From contig NZ_QFFF01000001.1 of assembly GCF_003129465.1 (NCBI RefSeq), positions 310,001 to 374,000 on the forward strand: 64,000 bases of DNA, read 5' to 3'. Each line of letters begins with the position of its first letter. Positions within the stretch are counted from its first letter, which is position 1. Below, in pieces: positions 54,862 through 63,680 of the stretch. This DNA comes from Sphingosinicella humi. Lineage in GTDB: Bacteria; Pseudomonadota; Alphaproteobacteria; Sphingomonadales; Sphingomonadaceae. Made by a program: the position numbers and the translations under genes. The notes under the pieces are model-generated. The model did not search any database and was not told the DNA's origin. It worked only from the letters and a program-made list of their open reading frames with translations.

Positions 54862-57135
54862 ATGGAATATTCAAAGAAATTGTGGCTCTGGCTGGGGGGG
54901 ATCTTCGTTCTTTCCTTCGCCGTGCTCGGCCTCATCGGCCGTGAAATCTACGTCAAGGCGCCGCCTGTCCCCGAAATGGTGGCGACGGCCAGCGGCGAGA
55001 CGCTCTACACGCGCGCGGACATCCAGACCGGGCGCGAAGTCTGGCAGACATTAGGCGGCATGCAGCTCGGCTCGGTCTGGGGCCATGGCGGCTACGTCGC
55101 GCCGGATTGGGGGGCCGACTGGCTTCATCGCGAGGCCATCGCCCTGCTCGACATATGGGCACGCGCCGAGGGGGTGAAGGATTTCGCCTCGCTCGACGCG
55201 GAGGCGCAAGCTGGCCTCAAGGAGCGGCTGAAGCGCGAGCTGCGTACCAACAGCTATGACGAGGCGACCGGCACGATCACCGTGTCGGAGGCGCGCGCGG
55301 AGGCGATAGCGGCGGTGGCCGACCATTATGCCACGCTGTTCAGCAGCGACCCCGCGCTGAAGGAACTGCGCGTCCAATATGCTATTCCCGAAAAGTCGAT
55401 CACGCAGGCCCGGCAGCGCGAGCAGCTCGGCGCCTTCTTCTTCTGGACCGCCTGGACGAGCGTCACCGAACGGCCGGGCGACACCATCACCTACACCAAC
55501 AACTGGCCGCACGAGCCACTCGTCGGCAACACGCCGTCGGCCGCGCTCGGCATCTGGTCGATCGCCAGCGTCCTTTTCCTTATCGCCGGCATCGGCTGGC
55601 TGCTCTGGTATCAGGCGCGGCGGGGCGAAGAGGAGCATGCCGCCGCACCGGCGCGCGATCCGCTGCTGTCGATGAAGCCGACGCCTTCGATGAAGGCGAC
55701 GACAAAATATTTCGTCACCGTCATGGGCCTGTTTCTCGCCCAGGTGCTGCTCGGTGCCATCACCGCCCACTATGCGGTCGAGGGCCAGGAATTCTACGGC
55801 TACAACATCTCCGAGCTCATTCCTTACGCGCTGACCCGCACCTGGCATACGCAGCTCGGCATCTTCTGGATCGCGGTCGCCTGGCTTGCGACCGGCCTTT
55901 ACGTCGCGCCGATGCTGTCGGGGCATGAGCCCAAATATCAGAAGCTCGGCGTCAACCTGCTGTTCGGCGCTCTGCTGGTGGTCGTCGTCGGCTCGTTCGC
56001 CGGCGAATGGATGGCGATCCAGCAGAAGCTCGGCCATGGCGCCAACTTCTGGTTCGGTCATATGGGCTATGAGTTCGTCGATCTCGGCCGCTTCTGGGCG
56101 ATCCTGCTGTTCGTCGGGCTGATGATCTGGCTGACGCTCGTCGGGCGCGCGCTTTGGCCGGCGCTCAAGACGAAGAGCGACTCGCGCGGACTGATCGGGA
56201 TGGTGTTCGTATCCACGGTCTGCATCGGCCTATTCTTCGGCGCCGCGCTCACCTGGGGCCGGCACAGCCCGCTCTCCATGATCGAATATTTCCGCTGGTG
56301 GGTGGTCCATCTCTGGGTCGAGGGCTTCTTCGAGGTCTTCGCGACGGCGGTGATCGCGCTCATCTTCGCCGGGCTCGGCCTGGTCCGTGCCCGCGCGGCG
56401 AACACGGCGGTCGTCTTCTCGACCGCGGTGTTCCTGACGGGCGGCATCCTCGGCACGCTCCACCACCTCTATTTCTCGGGCACGACGACCCCGATCATCG
56501 CCTGGGGCGCCATGTTCTCGGCGCTGGAGGTGGTGCCGTTGTCGCTGCTCGGCGTGGAGGCGTTCCACAATTACCGCATGACCAGGGCCGCCCCGTGGGT
56601 CGACACCTACAAATGGCCGATCCTGTTCTTCGTCGCGGTCGCGTTCTGGAACCTGGTCGGCGCCGGCGTGCTCGGCTTCGCCATCAATCCACCGATCTCG
56701 CTCTACTACATCCAAGGGCTCAACATGACGCCGAGCCACGCCCATGCGGCGCTGTTCGGGGTCTATGGCATGCTCGGCATCGGCCTGATGCTGTTCTGCC
56801 TGCGCACCGCCTTCCGCGACGGTGTCTGGTCGGACCGGCTCCTGAAGCCGACCTTCTGGGCCCTGAACGGAGGTCTCGCGATGATGGTGTTCATGAGCCT
56901 GGTGCCGGCCGGCCTCTACCAGGCCTGGCACAGCATCACGACCAGCTTCTGGTATGCCCGTTCGCCGGAGATCATCCACTCGACGGTCATGGAGACCCTG
57001 GTGTGGCTGCGAGTGCCGGGGGACATCGTGTTCAGCATTGGCGTCCTGACGCTGGCGCTGTTCATGCTGAGGCTCCTCGCCGGCAAGCGCCGCGCAACCA
57101 TCGACGCCGAGCCGGCGCTGGTCCCGGCCGAGTAA
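54862..57135 (+). CDS. norB: Quinol-dependent nitric oxide reductase (qNOR)
   Basis: The 757-residue single-subunit reductase turns two NO into N2O using quinol. The N-terminal extension (residues 1-270), with one helix and a periplasmic domain like NorC without a CxxCH haem motif, marks the quinol type. The 12-helix core holds histidines in RTWHTQLGIFWIA, LWVEGFFEVF (with the Glu of the FeB site), LHHLYFSG and PSHAHAALFGVYG. No norC, norQ or norD is needed or present. A strong hairpin follows. It also serves NO detoxification, and its own promoter shows no FNR box. Confidence 0.95.
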   Translation: MEYSKKLWLWLGGIFVLSFAVLGLIGREIYVKAPPVPEMVATASGETLYTRADIQTGREVWQTLGGMQLGSVWGHGGYVAPDWGADWLHREAIALLDIWARAEGVKDFASLDAEAQAGLKERLKRELRTNSYDEATGTITVSEARAEAIAAVADHYATLFSSDPALKELRVQYAIPEKSITQARQREQLGAFFFWTAWTSVTERPGDTITYTNNWPHEPLVGNTPSAALGIWSIASVLFLIAGIGWLLWYQARRGEEEHAAAPARDPLLSMKPTPSMKATTKYFVTVMGLFLAQVLLGAITAHYAVEGQEFYGYNISELIPYALTRTWHTQLGIFWIAVAWLATGLYVAPMLSGHEPKYQKLGVNLLFGALLVVVVGSFAGEWMAIQQKLGHGANFWFGHMGYEFVDLGRFWAILLFVGLMIWLTLVGRALWPALKTKSDSRGLIGMVFVSTVCIGLFFGAALTWGRHSPLSMIEYFRWWVVHLWVEGFFEVFATAVIALIFAGLGLVRARAANTAVVFSTAVFLTGGILGTLHHLYFSGTTTPIIAWGAMFSALEVVPLSLLGVEAFHNYRMTRAAPWVDTYKWPILFFVAVAFWNLVGAGVLGFAINPPISLYYIQGLNMTPSHAHAALFGVYGMLGIGLMLFCLRTAFRDGVWSDRLLKPTFWALNGGLAMMVFMSLVPAGLYQAWHSITTSFWYARSPEIIHSTVMETLVWLRVPGDIVFSIGVLTLALFMLRLLAGKRRATIDAEPALVPAE

Positions 57136-57140
57136 GAGGA

Positions 57141-57170
57141 GCGCCCGGTCTCCATCAGGAGGCCGGGCGC
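57141..57170 (+). terminator. Rho-independent-like terminator after norB
   Basis: GCGCCCGGTCTCC (57141-57153) pairs with GGAGGCCGGGCGC (57158-57170) with one G-U pair and a four-base loop, followed by the T-rich TTCCCTGTTTGTT. It lies six bases after the norB stop. Confidence 0.85.
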
Positions 57171-57210
57171 TTCCCTGTTTGTTATCAGACGCACATTGTA
57201 AGAGGTCGCC

Positions 57211-58416
57211 ATGGACATGAAGGTCGAACGAAGCCGCCACGACCGGCTGATGGGCCTGCCGCCGCTGCTGCGGGGCGGGTTTCGGCCCTTCTTCCTGGGC
57301 GGCGCGGTCTGGGCGCTGGTCGTGGTCGCGCTCTGGGTCTGCGCGCTGTCGGGCGCCGTCACCCTCCCGACCGCCTTCGATCCCCTCGCCTGGCATCGGC
57401 ACGAGATGCTGTTCGGCTATCTCGGCGCCGTCATCGCCGGGTTCCTGCTCACCGCCATACCCAACTGGACCGGGCGGCCGCCGCTCGCCGGTGCCCCGCT
57501 GGCCGCCTTGGCCGTCCTGTGGCTGGCGGCGCGGTTCGCCATTCTCTTTTCTGCAACGATCGGGTCCTCGATCGCCCTCGCCCTCGACGTCGGCTTCCTC
57601 CTCGTCCTTGCGGCGGTGGCGGGGCGGGAGATCGTCGCCGCCAAGAACCGCAACGTGCCGATCGTCATCGTCATCCTGCTGTTCGCGGCGGCAAGCGCGC
57701 TCGACCATACCGAGACACTGGGGCTCGCATCAACGACGGGCGCAGGCTGGCGCGCCGGTTTCGCTCTCGTGCTGATGCTGATCGGCCTGATCGGCGGGCG
57801 GATCATCCCCGCCTTCACCCGCAACTGGCTGATGAAGCAGGGACGCAAGCACGGACTTCCGGCCCAGCCGAGCCGGTTCGATATCGGCTCCCTTGCCCTC
57901 ACCGCCCTCGCCCTTGGCGGCTGGACCTTCGCGCCCGACGCACGTCTGGTCGCCATCCTGCTACTCGGGGCCGGATTGCTCCAGGCGGTTCGGCTGAGCC
58001 GCTGGTCGGGCCTGAGCGCCGCGCGCGATCCGCTCGTGTTAATCCTCCACATCGCCTACGCTTGGCTGCCGATCGGCCTGCTGCTGCTTGGCGCCAGCAT
58101 CCTTTCGCCCGCCGTGCCGGCAACCTCAGCGCTCCATGCGCTCGCCGCAGGCGCGATGGCGTCGATGACGCTGGCGGTGATGACCCGCGCCACCCGCGGC
58201 CACACCGGCTATCCGTTGACGGCGGATCGCTGGACCGTACTGATCTACTCGCTCGTGACGTTCGGCGCAGCGGTGAGGGTCGGTTCGCCGCTTATCCCCT
58301 TCGATTATATGCGCGTCATCGAATTGGCGGGGACTTTGTGGGGCGGCGCGTTCCTGGTCTTCGTGCTCGCTTACGGACCGAAACTGATCGGCCCGCGAAG
58401 GGACGGGCAGCCCTGA
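57211..58416 (+). CDS. nnrS: NnrS family membrane protein (second copy)
   Basis: The 401-residue paralogue of the protein at 48862-50052 has the same signature blocks: GGFRPFFLGGAVWAL, WHRHEMLFGYLGAVIAGF, GGRIIPAFTRNWLM and MTRATRGHTG. About twelve helices are predicted. It lies 75 bases after norB, past the terminator, so it may have its own promoter or be reached by readthrough. The role is presumed protection against NO-derived stress. The two copies differ considerably, so this is not a recent duplication. Confidence 0.9.
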   Translation: MDMKVERSRHDRLMGLPPLLRGGFRPFFLGGAVWALVVVALWVCALSGAVTLPTAFDPLAWHRHEMLFGYLGAVIAGFLLTAIPNWTGRPPLAGAPLAALAVLWLAARFAILFSATIGSSIALALDVGFLLVLAAVAGREIVAAKNRNVPIVIVILLFAAASALDHTETLGLASTTGAGWRAGFALVLMLIGLIGGRIIPAFTRNWLMKQGRKHGLPAQPSRFDIGSLALTALALGGWTFAPDARLVAILLLGAGLLQAVRLSRWSGLSAARDPLVLILHIAYAWLPIGLLLLGASILSPAVPATSALHALAAGAMASMTLAVMTRATRGHTGYPLTADRWTVLIYSLVTFGAAVRVGSPLIPFDYMRVIELAGTLWGGAFLVFVLAYGPKLIGPRRDGQP

Positions 58417-58426
58417 ACCGCTGCCG

Positions 58427-58771
58427 TCAACGATGCTGGCGACCATCGAACAGGATCGTCAGGAGCAAGGACGAATCCTCCAGCCCTCTCACCGAATGGG
58501 CGGCACCTCGCTCGAGGTAGATCCAGTCCCCGGCTTGTAGCTCGATGTCCTTCCCGATGCCGAGGACGACGCGGCCCTCGAGGCAGTGCAAGGTAAGGAA
58601 CCCTTCCACTTTGTGCGGTGGGATCGTCGTTCCCGCAGGAACGATCAGCCGCACGGCCTCGAAACGGTCGGATTTGACGAGGGCGGATGTCTTGGCGTCC
58701 TTGAGCCCGGACCCGAGCGGGCGGAGGTCGACGACTTCTCCCGGATTTGCGTGCTTCAGTGCCATGTTCAC
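58427..58771 (-). CDS. Cupin-domain protein
   Basis: This small single-domain beta-barrel of 114 residues (or 112 from the second ATG) has the two cupin motifs: AGTTIPPHKVEGFLTLHCLEG (PHx..E..) and DWIYLERGAAHSVRGLEDS. Metal-binding histidines are present. The function is not known. Similar cupins often accompany nnrS or nnrU and may be NO or metal responsive. It is last in the hemA-nnrU-cupin direction. Confidence 0.8.
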   Translation of the reverse strand: MNMALKHANPGEVVDLRPLGSGLKDAKTSALVKSDRFEAVRLIVPAGTTIPPHKVEGFLTLHCLEGRVVLGIGKDIELQAGDWIYLERGAAHSVRGLEDSSLLLTILFDGRQHR

Positions 58772-58808
58772 CCCTCTTGTAGTTGCTAGGTGGCGCCGGC
58801 GGGGCCGC

Positions 58809-59495
58809 TTACGAAAAGACGATACGGGGATCCGGCCCGAACAGCCATGGGTGGAGCCAGAGCAGGAGCAGGTAGAGCCCGGCGCCCCCGATCAGCGTCG
58901 CCGCGAGAGTGCCGCGCGGCCAGCGCCAGGGCGCATCCCCGGCAAATGGCAGGATCGACGTGCCCGCTGCCAGCCTTTCCCAGTCGGCGCCGAGCTGCCG
59001 TCGTTTGCGGCGGTCGGTGAGCGGCATCGCAGCGAGGGCGAACAGCCCGAACCCCCCGAACATGATCAGCGAGACCAGGTCGCCGTTGGGGACGACATGG
59101 GCGAAGGCCCACAGCGCGAAGCCCCCCAAGATCGGGTGGCGCGTGACGGCGACGATCCCGGGTCTCGCGGGATCGTAGGGGCGGCGGCTGAAGCTGATCG
59201 AAAACGGGTTCGGGGAGACGGCGCCGCCGGCGAACAGCATGAAGGTCGGCAGCATCAGGATGACGGGCACATAATATTGCCCGATGGCGAGATTCCAGAC
59301 CGGAACGTAGGGCGAGCGCGTCGCCGCGCTGATCAGCCAGGCGAGCAGCCCCAGCGAGAGCAGGGAATACAAGATGACATAGGTCCGTTCGCCAAATGCT
59401 CCAGTGAGGCGGCCGCGGATCTCGGGGCGCGCGGGAATGGAGTGGCTGAGTAGGAACAGCGCCAGGGCCAGGAAGAATTCAACCATGCCCAGCAA
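58809..59495 (-). CDS. nnrU: NnrU family membrane protein
   Basis: The 228-residue protein has about six helices and the NnrU family pattern FFLALALFLLSHSIPARPEIRGRL, then VTRHPILGGFALWAFAHVVPNGD near 115, similar to isoprenylcysteine methyltransferase-like (MddA/NnrU) proteins. NnrU is needed for nitrite and NO reduction in some alphaproteobacteria; its chemistry is unclear. It lies 10 bases after hemA in the same operon. Confidence 0.9.
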   Translation of the reverse strand: MLGMVEFFLALALFLLSHSIPARPEIRGRLTGAFGERTYVILYSLLSLGLLAWLISAATRSPYVPVWNLAIGQYYVPVILMLPTFMLFAGGAVSPNPFSISFSRRPYDPARPGIVAVTRHPILGGFALWAFAHVVPNGDLVSLIMFGGFGLFALAAMPLTDRRKRRQLGADWERLAAGTSILPFAGDAPWRWPRGTLAATLIGGAGLYLLLLWLHPWLFGPDPRIVFS

Positions 59496-59505
59496 TCATG
59501 TCGGG

Positions 59506-60744
59506 TCAGGCCGCCAGTTTCAATTCGATCCGGTCCCAGATTTCGACCAGCGCGCTGGCGAGGTCGCTCATCATCGCTTCGGTGTGGGCCGGGCCGGGCG
59601 TGAACCTCAGGCGCTCGGTGCCGCGCGGGACGGTGGGGAAATTGATCGGCTGGACGTAGACGCCATATTCGGCGAGCAGGATGTCGCTGATCCGCTTGGC
59701 CTTGACGGGATCGCCGACCATCAGCGGCACGATGTGGGTGGTCGAGTTCATCACCGGCAGGTGCGCCTCGGCGAAGATCGCCTTGAGCCTGGCGGCGGCG
59801 GCCTGCTGGCCCTCGCGCTCCGCCGAGGACTGCTTCAAGTGCTTGACGCTGGCGAGCGCGCCCGCGACCAGCACCGGCGACAGCGAGGTGGTGAAGATGA
59901 AGCCGGGCGCATAGCTCCTGACCACGTCGACGATGTTCTTGTCGGCCGTGATATAGCCGCCCATCACGCCGAACGCCTTGCCCAAGGTGCCCTCGATGAT
60001 GGTGAGGCGGTGGGCGAGGCCGTCGCGCTCCGAGATGCCGCCGCCCCGCGCGCCGTACATGCCGACGGCGTGGACCTCGTCGAGATAGGTGATGGCGTTG
60101 TATTTGTCGGCGAGGTCGCAGATCGCCTCGATCGGGCCGATGTCGCCGTCCATCGAATAGACGCTCTCGAACGCGATGAGCTTGGGCAGCTCCGCCGGCG
60201 TGGCGGCGAGCAGTTCCTCTAGGTGAGCGACGTCGTTGTGGCGGAACACCCGCTTCTCGCAGCCCGAGTTGCGGATGCCGGCGATCATCGAGGCGTGGTT
60301 GAGTTCGTCGGAGAAGATGACGCAGCCGGGGAGCAGCTTGCCGATGGTCGACAGCGTCGCCTCGTTCGAGATGTAGCCCGAGGTGAAGATGAGCCCGGCT
60401 TCCTTGCCGTGCAGGTCGGCAAGCTCGGCCTCCAGCTCGACATGATAATGGGTGTTGCCCGAGATGTTGCGGGTGCCGCCGGCGCCGGCGCCGACATCGT
60501 GCAGCGCCTCCTCCATCGCCGCGATCACAGAAGGATGCTGGCCCATGGCCAGATAGTCGTTCGAGCACCACACCGTGATCGGCTTCGGCCCGTTATGCCC
60601 GGCAAAGCAGCGCGCGTCCGGAAAGGAGCCGCGGTTGCGCAATATGTCGATGAATACGCGATACCGGCCCTCGGCATGCAGCCGATCGATGGCCTGCGCG
60701 AAGATGCGGTCGTAGTCGGGTGAGGCGGTCTCAAGTGCAAACAT
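59506..60744 (-). CDS. hemA: 5-aminolevulinate synthase
   Basis: The 412-residue PLP enzyme condenses glycine and succinyl-CoA in the C4 (Shemin) haem pathway of alphaproteobacteria. Signatures include [13 protein letters not shown] near 63, [17 protein letters not shown] near 95, [12 protein letters not shown] near 222 and the PLP lysine in [14 protein letters not shown] near 255. The N-terminus [21 protein letters not shown] is typical. Placed in a denitrification block, it may be a haem supply gene induced at low oxygen, whether or not another copy exists elsewhere. Confidence 0.95.
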   Translation of the reverse strand: MFALETASPDYDRIFAQAIDRLHAEGRYRVFIDILRNRGSFPDARCFAGHNGPKPITVWCSNDYLAMGQHPSVIAAMEEALHDVGAGAGGTRNISGNTHYHVELEAELADLHGKEAGLIFTSGYISNEATLSTIGKLLPGCVIFSDELNHASMIAGIRNSGCEKRVFRHNDVAHLEELLAATPAELPKLIAFESVYSMDGDIGPIEAICDLADKYNAITYLDEVHAVGMYGARGGGISERDGLAHRLTIIEGTLGKAFGVMGGYITADKNIVDVVRSYAPGFIFTTSLSPVLVAGALASVKHLKQSSAEREGQQAAAARLKAIFAEAHLPVMNSTTHIVPLMVGDPVKAKRISDILLAEYGVYVQPINFPTVPRGTERLRFTPGPAHTEAMMSDLASALVEIWDRIELKLAA

Positions 60745-60752
60745 GCCCTCCG

Positions 60753-61301
60753 CTAGACCGCAATTGCCGGAACGGCGCCACTCCGGGCTTTTACGGAGGT
60801 GCCCGCTCCTCGCTTGCCGGCAGGTCGCCCTTTGTCGAGGGCTACGGCGGCGGCAAGAGTCTTCACGAAGAAGGCGCCGTCCAGCGCGTAACCGAGGCCG
60901 GTCCAGACCCCTGCCCTTCCATTATCGACATAGGCTCGACGGCTCGTCCGCAGCTCGATCGATCCGCACCCGCGTGCGCGTGCCAGCGCCTCCAAAGCAT
61001 TCTGTAGAGCGCGCCGCGCCGCCCCGGCGCCGCTCAACTCGAAAATGACGAAATGATCGACATGGAGTATTCGGCCATGCTTCAGAGCGATCCTCACCTC
61101 ATAGGTGGCGAAGCCGAAGAGGGATCCATCCGGCCCGCTGAGGCCGAGCACGCCGCCGGAGCCGCCTAGGCCGCTTCCATAGGCAAGCCACTGCTCCAGC
61201 GACACGTCCGGCATCGCCGCCCGCACCAGTGGATAGACCGGCCCGAGCCCGTCCTCTTCGATGTCAACTACGGTATGTTCCGCTAAGGTATATTCCTGCA
61301 T
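60753..61301 (-). CDS. GNAT-like acetyltransferase heading the hemA operon
   Basis: The start at 61301 ([12 protein letters not shown]) gives 182 residues; the frame to 61436 runs through the divergent promoter. The fold is GNAT-like: a mid sheet ([23 protein letters not shown], a modified acetyl-CoA loop) and a final strand with [12 protein letters not shown]. The usual Q/RxxGxG/A is weak, so activity is uncertain. Eight bases separate it from hemA, and an FNR-like box lies 65 bp upstream. The C-terminal tail is basic. The substrate is unknown. Confidence 0.7.
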   Translation of the reverse strand: MQEYTLAEHTVVDIEEDGLGPVYPLVRAAMPDVSLEQWLAYGSGLGGSGGVLGLSGPDGSLFGFATYEVRIALKHGRILHVDHFVIFELSGAGAARRALQNALEALARARGCGSIELRTSRRAYVDNGRAGVWTGLGYALDGAFFVKTLAAAVALDKGRPAGKRGAGTSVKARSGAVPAIAV

Positions 61302-61359
61302 CGTCCGCACATTTGAAAAGCTGTAGTCGCTCTTGTGGACGTAAACGGCGGATCGATCC

Positions 61360-61373
61360 TTGATCTGCCTCAC
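61360..61373. promoter_or_regulatory. FNR-like box between the GNAT-hemA operon and fnrL
   Basis: TTGATCTGCCTCAC reads GTGAG-N4-ATCAA on the minus strand: one perfect half-site and a degenerate one. Its centre is 65 bp before the GNAT start, suitable to activate the minus-strand operon, and only about 22 bp before the fnrL start, where it could repress fnrL. Confidence 0.6.
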
Positions 61374-61388
61374 AAGCAAGAGCGAGCC

Positions 61389-62114
61389 ATGGCCACCGCA
61401 ACCCTGGACCTGAAACCCGACCTCGACACGGGGCACCCCTGTTTCGGCTGCACCGTGCGTGAGATATCCCTGTGCGGCATTCTCGATAACGAGGAGCTGC
61501 GGGCGTATAAGCAGACGGGAGCGACGGTCCGCTATGACGCCGGCGCCACCATCTTCTTCGAGGGAGATCCGGCCGACAGCGTCTACACCCTCACCTCCGG
61601 GACGCTAAGGCTGTCGAAGCTGTTGCCGGACGGGCGACGCCAGATCGCCGGTTTCATCTTTCCCGGCAATTTCCTCGGGATCACGATGGAGGACGAGCAC
61701 GCCTTCACCGCCGAGGCGATCACCGCCTCGGAGCTATGCCGCTTTTCGCGGCCGAAATTCGAGACCTATCTCGATGAGCATCCCCTGATGGAGCGGCGCC
61801 TTTACGCCCTCGTCGCCCACGAGCTGGCCGCGACGCGGCAGCAGCTGGTGCTGCTTGGGCGCAAGACCGCCACCGAACGGGTCGTGTCGTTCCTGCTGAT
61901 GCTTGGCAGCCGATGCCGCATGGACGGAGGCCTGGCCGACGAGGTGCACCTTCCCATGAGCCGTTCCGACATCGCCGATTATCTAGGCCTCAGGATCGAG
62001 ACGGTGAGCCGGGAGCTCAGCGCGCTCAAGGCGGCGCGCCTCATCCAGCTGACCGGCACCCATTCGGTACGGCTGCTCGAAAAGGCGCGGCTGGAGGCAC
62101 TGGCCGAAGGCTAA
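61389..62114 (+). CDS. fnrL: FnrL-type oxygen-sensing Crp/Fnr regulator
   Basis: The 241-residue regulator begins with CFGCTVREISLC (Cys18, Cys21, Cys29; the C-x2-C-x7-C pattern of alphaproteobacterial FnrL) and has Cys117 in TASELCRFS, the fourth ligand position. It can therefore hold an oxygen-labile [4Fe-4S] cluster, unlike most FixK proteins. A cyclic-nucleotide-like barrel (30-140), dimer helix and helix-turn-helix follow. The recognition helix IETVSRELS has Glu204, Ser207 and Arg208, the E..SR code for TTGAT. It is the natural reader of the six TTGAT/TTGAG-type boxes in this window. Start at 61389; the GTG at 61335 would overlap the divergent promoter. Confidence 0.93.
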   Translation: MATATLDLKPDLDTGHPCFGCTVREISLCGILDNEELRAYKQTGATVRYDAGATIFFEGDPADSVYTLTSGTLRLSKLLPDGRRQIAGFIFPGNFLGITMEDEHAFTAEAITASELCRFSRPKFETYLDEHPLMERRLYALVAHELAATRQQLVLLGRKTATERVVSFLLMLGSRCRMDGGLADEVHLPMSRSDIADYLGLRIETVSRELSALKAARLIQLTGTHSVRLLEKARLEALAEG

Positions 62115-62125
62115 GCCGGCGCGAA

Positions 62126-62139
62126 TTGATCCTGCTCAA
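62126..62139. promoter_or_regulatory. FNR-like box before nirK
   Basis: TTGATCCTGCTCAA matches TTGAT-N4-ATCAA at nine of ten positions and is the same CTCAA variant as before narK. Its centre is about 69 bp upstream of the nirK start, a class II activator position. Confidence 0.8.
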
Positions 62140-62201
62140 TTCCAGTTGAAAAACTCGGCTCTAAATCACTGTTATCCTTCACGTAGGAAAGAGATGTTGC
62201 G

Positions 62202-63233
62202 ATGAAACGCTTACCCCTGTTCCTCGCCGGCGCCGCCCTGTTAGCGGGCCCCGCATGGGCTGACAAAGCCCACGATCACGCGCCCGCCGCCGTAGCCGAC
62301 ATCGTTCGAGAGGCAAGCGATCTACCCGGGCCGCTGACTCGGCGCGGGCCCCAGACCGTCAAGGTCGACCTGGAGACGGTCGAAGTCACCGGCCAGCTCG
62401 CGGACGGCTCCACTTATCACTACTGGACCTTCAACGGGAAGGTGCCGGGGCCCTTCGTCCGCGTGCGCGTCGGCGACACCGTCGAGGTGCGGATGAAGAA
62501 TGCCGACGACAGCGCGATCATGCACAATGTCGACTTCCACGCCGTCACCGGTCCCGGCGGCGGCGCGGCCGCGACCATGGCCGCGCCCGGGGAAAGCAAG
62601 GGCTTCACCTTCAAGGCGCTCGCGCCCGGCCTCTATGTCTATCATTGCGCGGCGCCGATGGTGGCGCAGCACATCGCCAACGGCATGTACGGCATGATCC
62701 TGGTCGAGCCCGAGGAGGGCCTCCCTGCCGTCGACCGCGAATTCTACGTCATGCAGGGCGAAATCTATACCGAAGAGGCGCATGGCAGCGAAGGCGCGCT
62801 CACCGAAAGCATCGACAAGCTGCTTGCGGAGCAGCCTGAATATTACGTTTTCAACGGAGCGGCCGACGGGCTCATCAAGAAGCCGCTCCAGGCGAAGGTG
62901 GGCGAGACGGTTCGCGTCTTCTTCGGCGTCGGCGGTCCCAACAAGACGTCGAGCTTTCACGTGATCGGTGAGATATTCGACCGCGCCTACCCCTTGGCGT
63001 CGATCACCTCCGCGCCAATGACGGACGTGCAGACCATCACCGTCCCGCCCGGCGGCGCTGCGGTGACGGAGTTCAAGCTGGACGTGCCCGGCCGCTTCGT
63101 CCTGGTCGACCATGCGCTGTCCCGCATGGAGCGGGGCCTGAAGGCGCTGCTGGTCGTCGATGGCGACGAGCGCGCCGATCTCTTCAAGTCCCACCAGGAA
63201 GACGATCCTTCCGGGGAAGAGATGGGGCATTGA
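62202..63233 (+). CDS. nirK: Copper-containing nitrite reductase NirK
   Basis: The 343-residue periplasmic enzyme reduces nitrite to NO. A Sec signal peptide (LPLFLAGAALLAGPAWA) precedes two cupredoxin domains. Type 1 Cu ligands are in the HCAAPMVAQHIANGMYGM region (Cys, His, Met) with the earlier HNVDFHAVTG block (type 1 and type 2 His). The third type 2 histidine is in SSFHVIGEIFD of the second domain. The substrate-positioning Asp of IMHNVDFH is conserved. Electrons should come from the pseudoazurin encoded at the right edge. An FNR-like box precedes it and a strong terminator follows. Confidence 0.95.
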   Translation: MKRLPLFLAGAALLAGPAWADKAHDHAPAAVADIVREASDLPGPLTRRGPQTVKVDLETVEVTGQLADGSTYHYWTFNGKVPGPFVRVRVGDTVEVRMKNADDSAIMHNVDFHAVTGPGGGAAATMAAPGESKGFTFKALAPGLYVYHCAAPMVAQHIANGMYGMILVEPEEGLPAVDREFYVMQGEIYTEEAHGSEGALTESIDKLLAEQPEYYVFNGAADGLIKKPLQAKVGETVRVFFGVGGPNKTSSFHVIGEIFDRAYPLASITSAPMTDVQTITVPPGGAAVTEFKLDVPGRFVLVDHALSRMERGLKALLVVDGDERADLFKSHQEDDPSGEEMGH

Positions 63234-63247
63234 TCCCGTAACGGCAG

Positions 63248-63284
63248 ACAAGGGCGGCGAGGAGACTATCCTCGCCGCCCTTGT
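63248..63284 (+). terminator. Stem-loop terminator after nirK
   Basis: ACAAGGGCGGCGAGGA (63248-63263) pairs perfectly with TCCTCGCCGCCCTTGT (63269-63284) around a five-base loop, 15 bases after the nirK stop. It is a very stable 16-bp stem with a short T-containing tail. Confidence 0.85.
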
Positions 63285-63627
63285 CCGTTCGACCACCCCA
63301 GCTTGGCTGAGCCGCTCGAGTCGTAGGGTCGGATCGACGCGCAGGTACCCGATGCCGGGACGGCGATGTTCGCAATATCCACCGGAAACGCTTGCCGGGG
63401 TTGCCGCCCACAAAGCGCCTGCCGAACACCACTCTTCGCGAATGCACGATGTTGCCCTGGGGTCGCGGCACCTTGGCGCCCGCCGTTCAGCGGTCCGGCC
63501 CGTTTCCCTTGAGGAAGGCCGTTCCAGTTCCTCCAGCTCTCATTCTGGAACTTCGGGTCGGCGCCACTCAAGCGTGGTGGCGCGAAACGGCGCATCCGGG
63601 GGACACGGACCAGCTGCTGACATAAGA
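63285..63627. other. Gene-free stretch between nirK and pseudoazurin
   Basis: This is about 340 bases between two terminator-like hairpins. The frames crossing it have no recognisable protein character or good ribosome site. One minus-strand stretch near 63545-63605 reads ATTLEW followed by RRPEVPE, faintly like the end of cytochrome oxidase subunit I, but it is too short to call. I see nothing else in it. Confidence 0.55.
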
Positions 63628-63659
63628 AAGGGCGCCGACCTGGGAGTGTCGGCGCCCTT
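63628..63659 (-). terminator. Stem-loop terminator after the pseudoazurin gene
   Basis: AAGGGCGCCGAC (63628-63639) and GTCGGCGCCCTT (63648-63659) form a 12-bp perfect stem with an eight-base loop. It lies about 20 bases downstream of the minus-strand pseudoazurin stop, and is followed by TTCTTATG on that strand. Confidence 0.85.
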
Positions 63660-63680
63660 GGACCACGGCGGGAGCCAGGA

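Noticed and set aside
56154-58520. Plus-strand frame of 788 codons across norB and nnrS
   Set aside because: It runs through two well-supported genes in another frame and is rich in R, P and H. It is a shadow.
61335-61388. GTG start adding 18 residues to the FnrL-type protein
   Set aside because: It would cover the FNR-like box and the divergent promoter. The ATG at 61389 gives the normal family N-terminus just before the cysteine cluster.
63545-63605. Possible remnant of cytochrome oxidase subunit I (ATTLEW on the minus strand)
   Set aside because: There are only about six matching residues and no continuation, which is too short to separate from chance.
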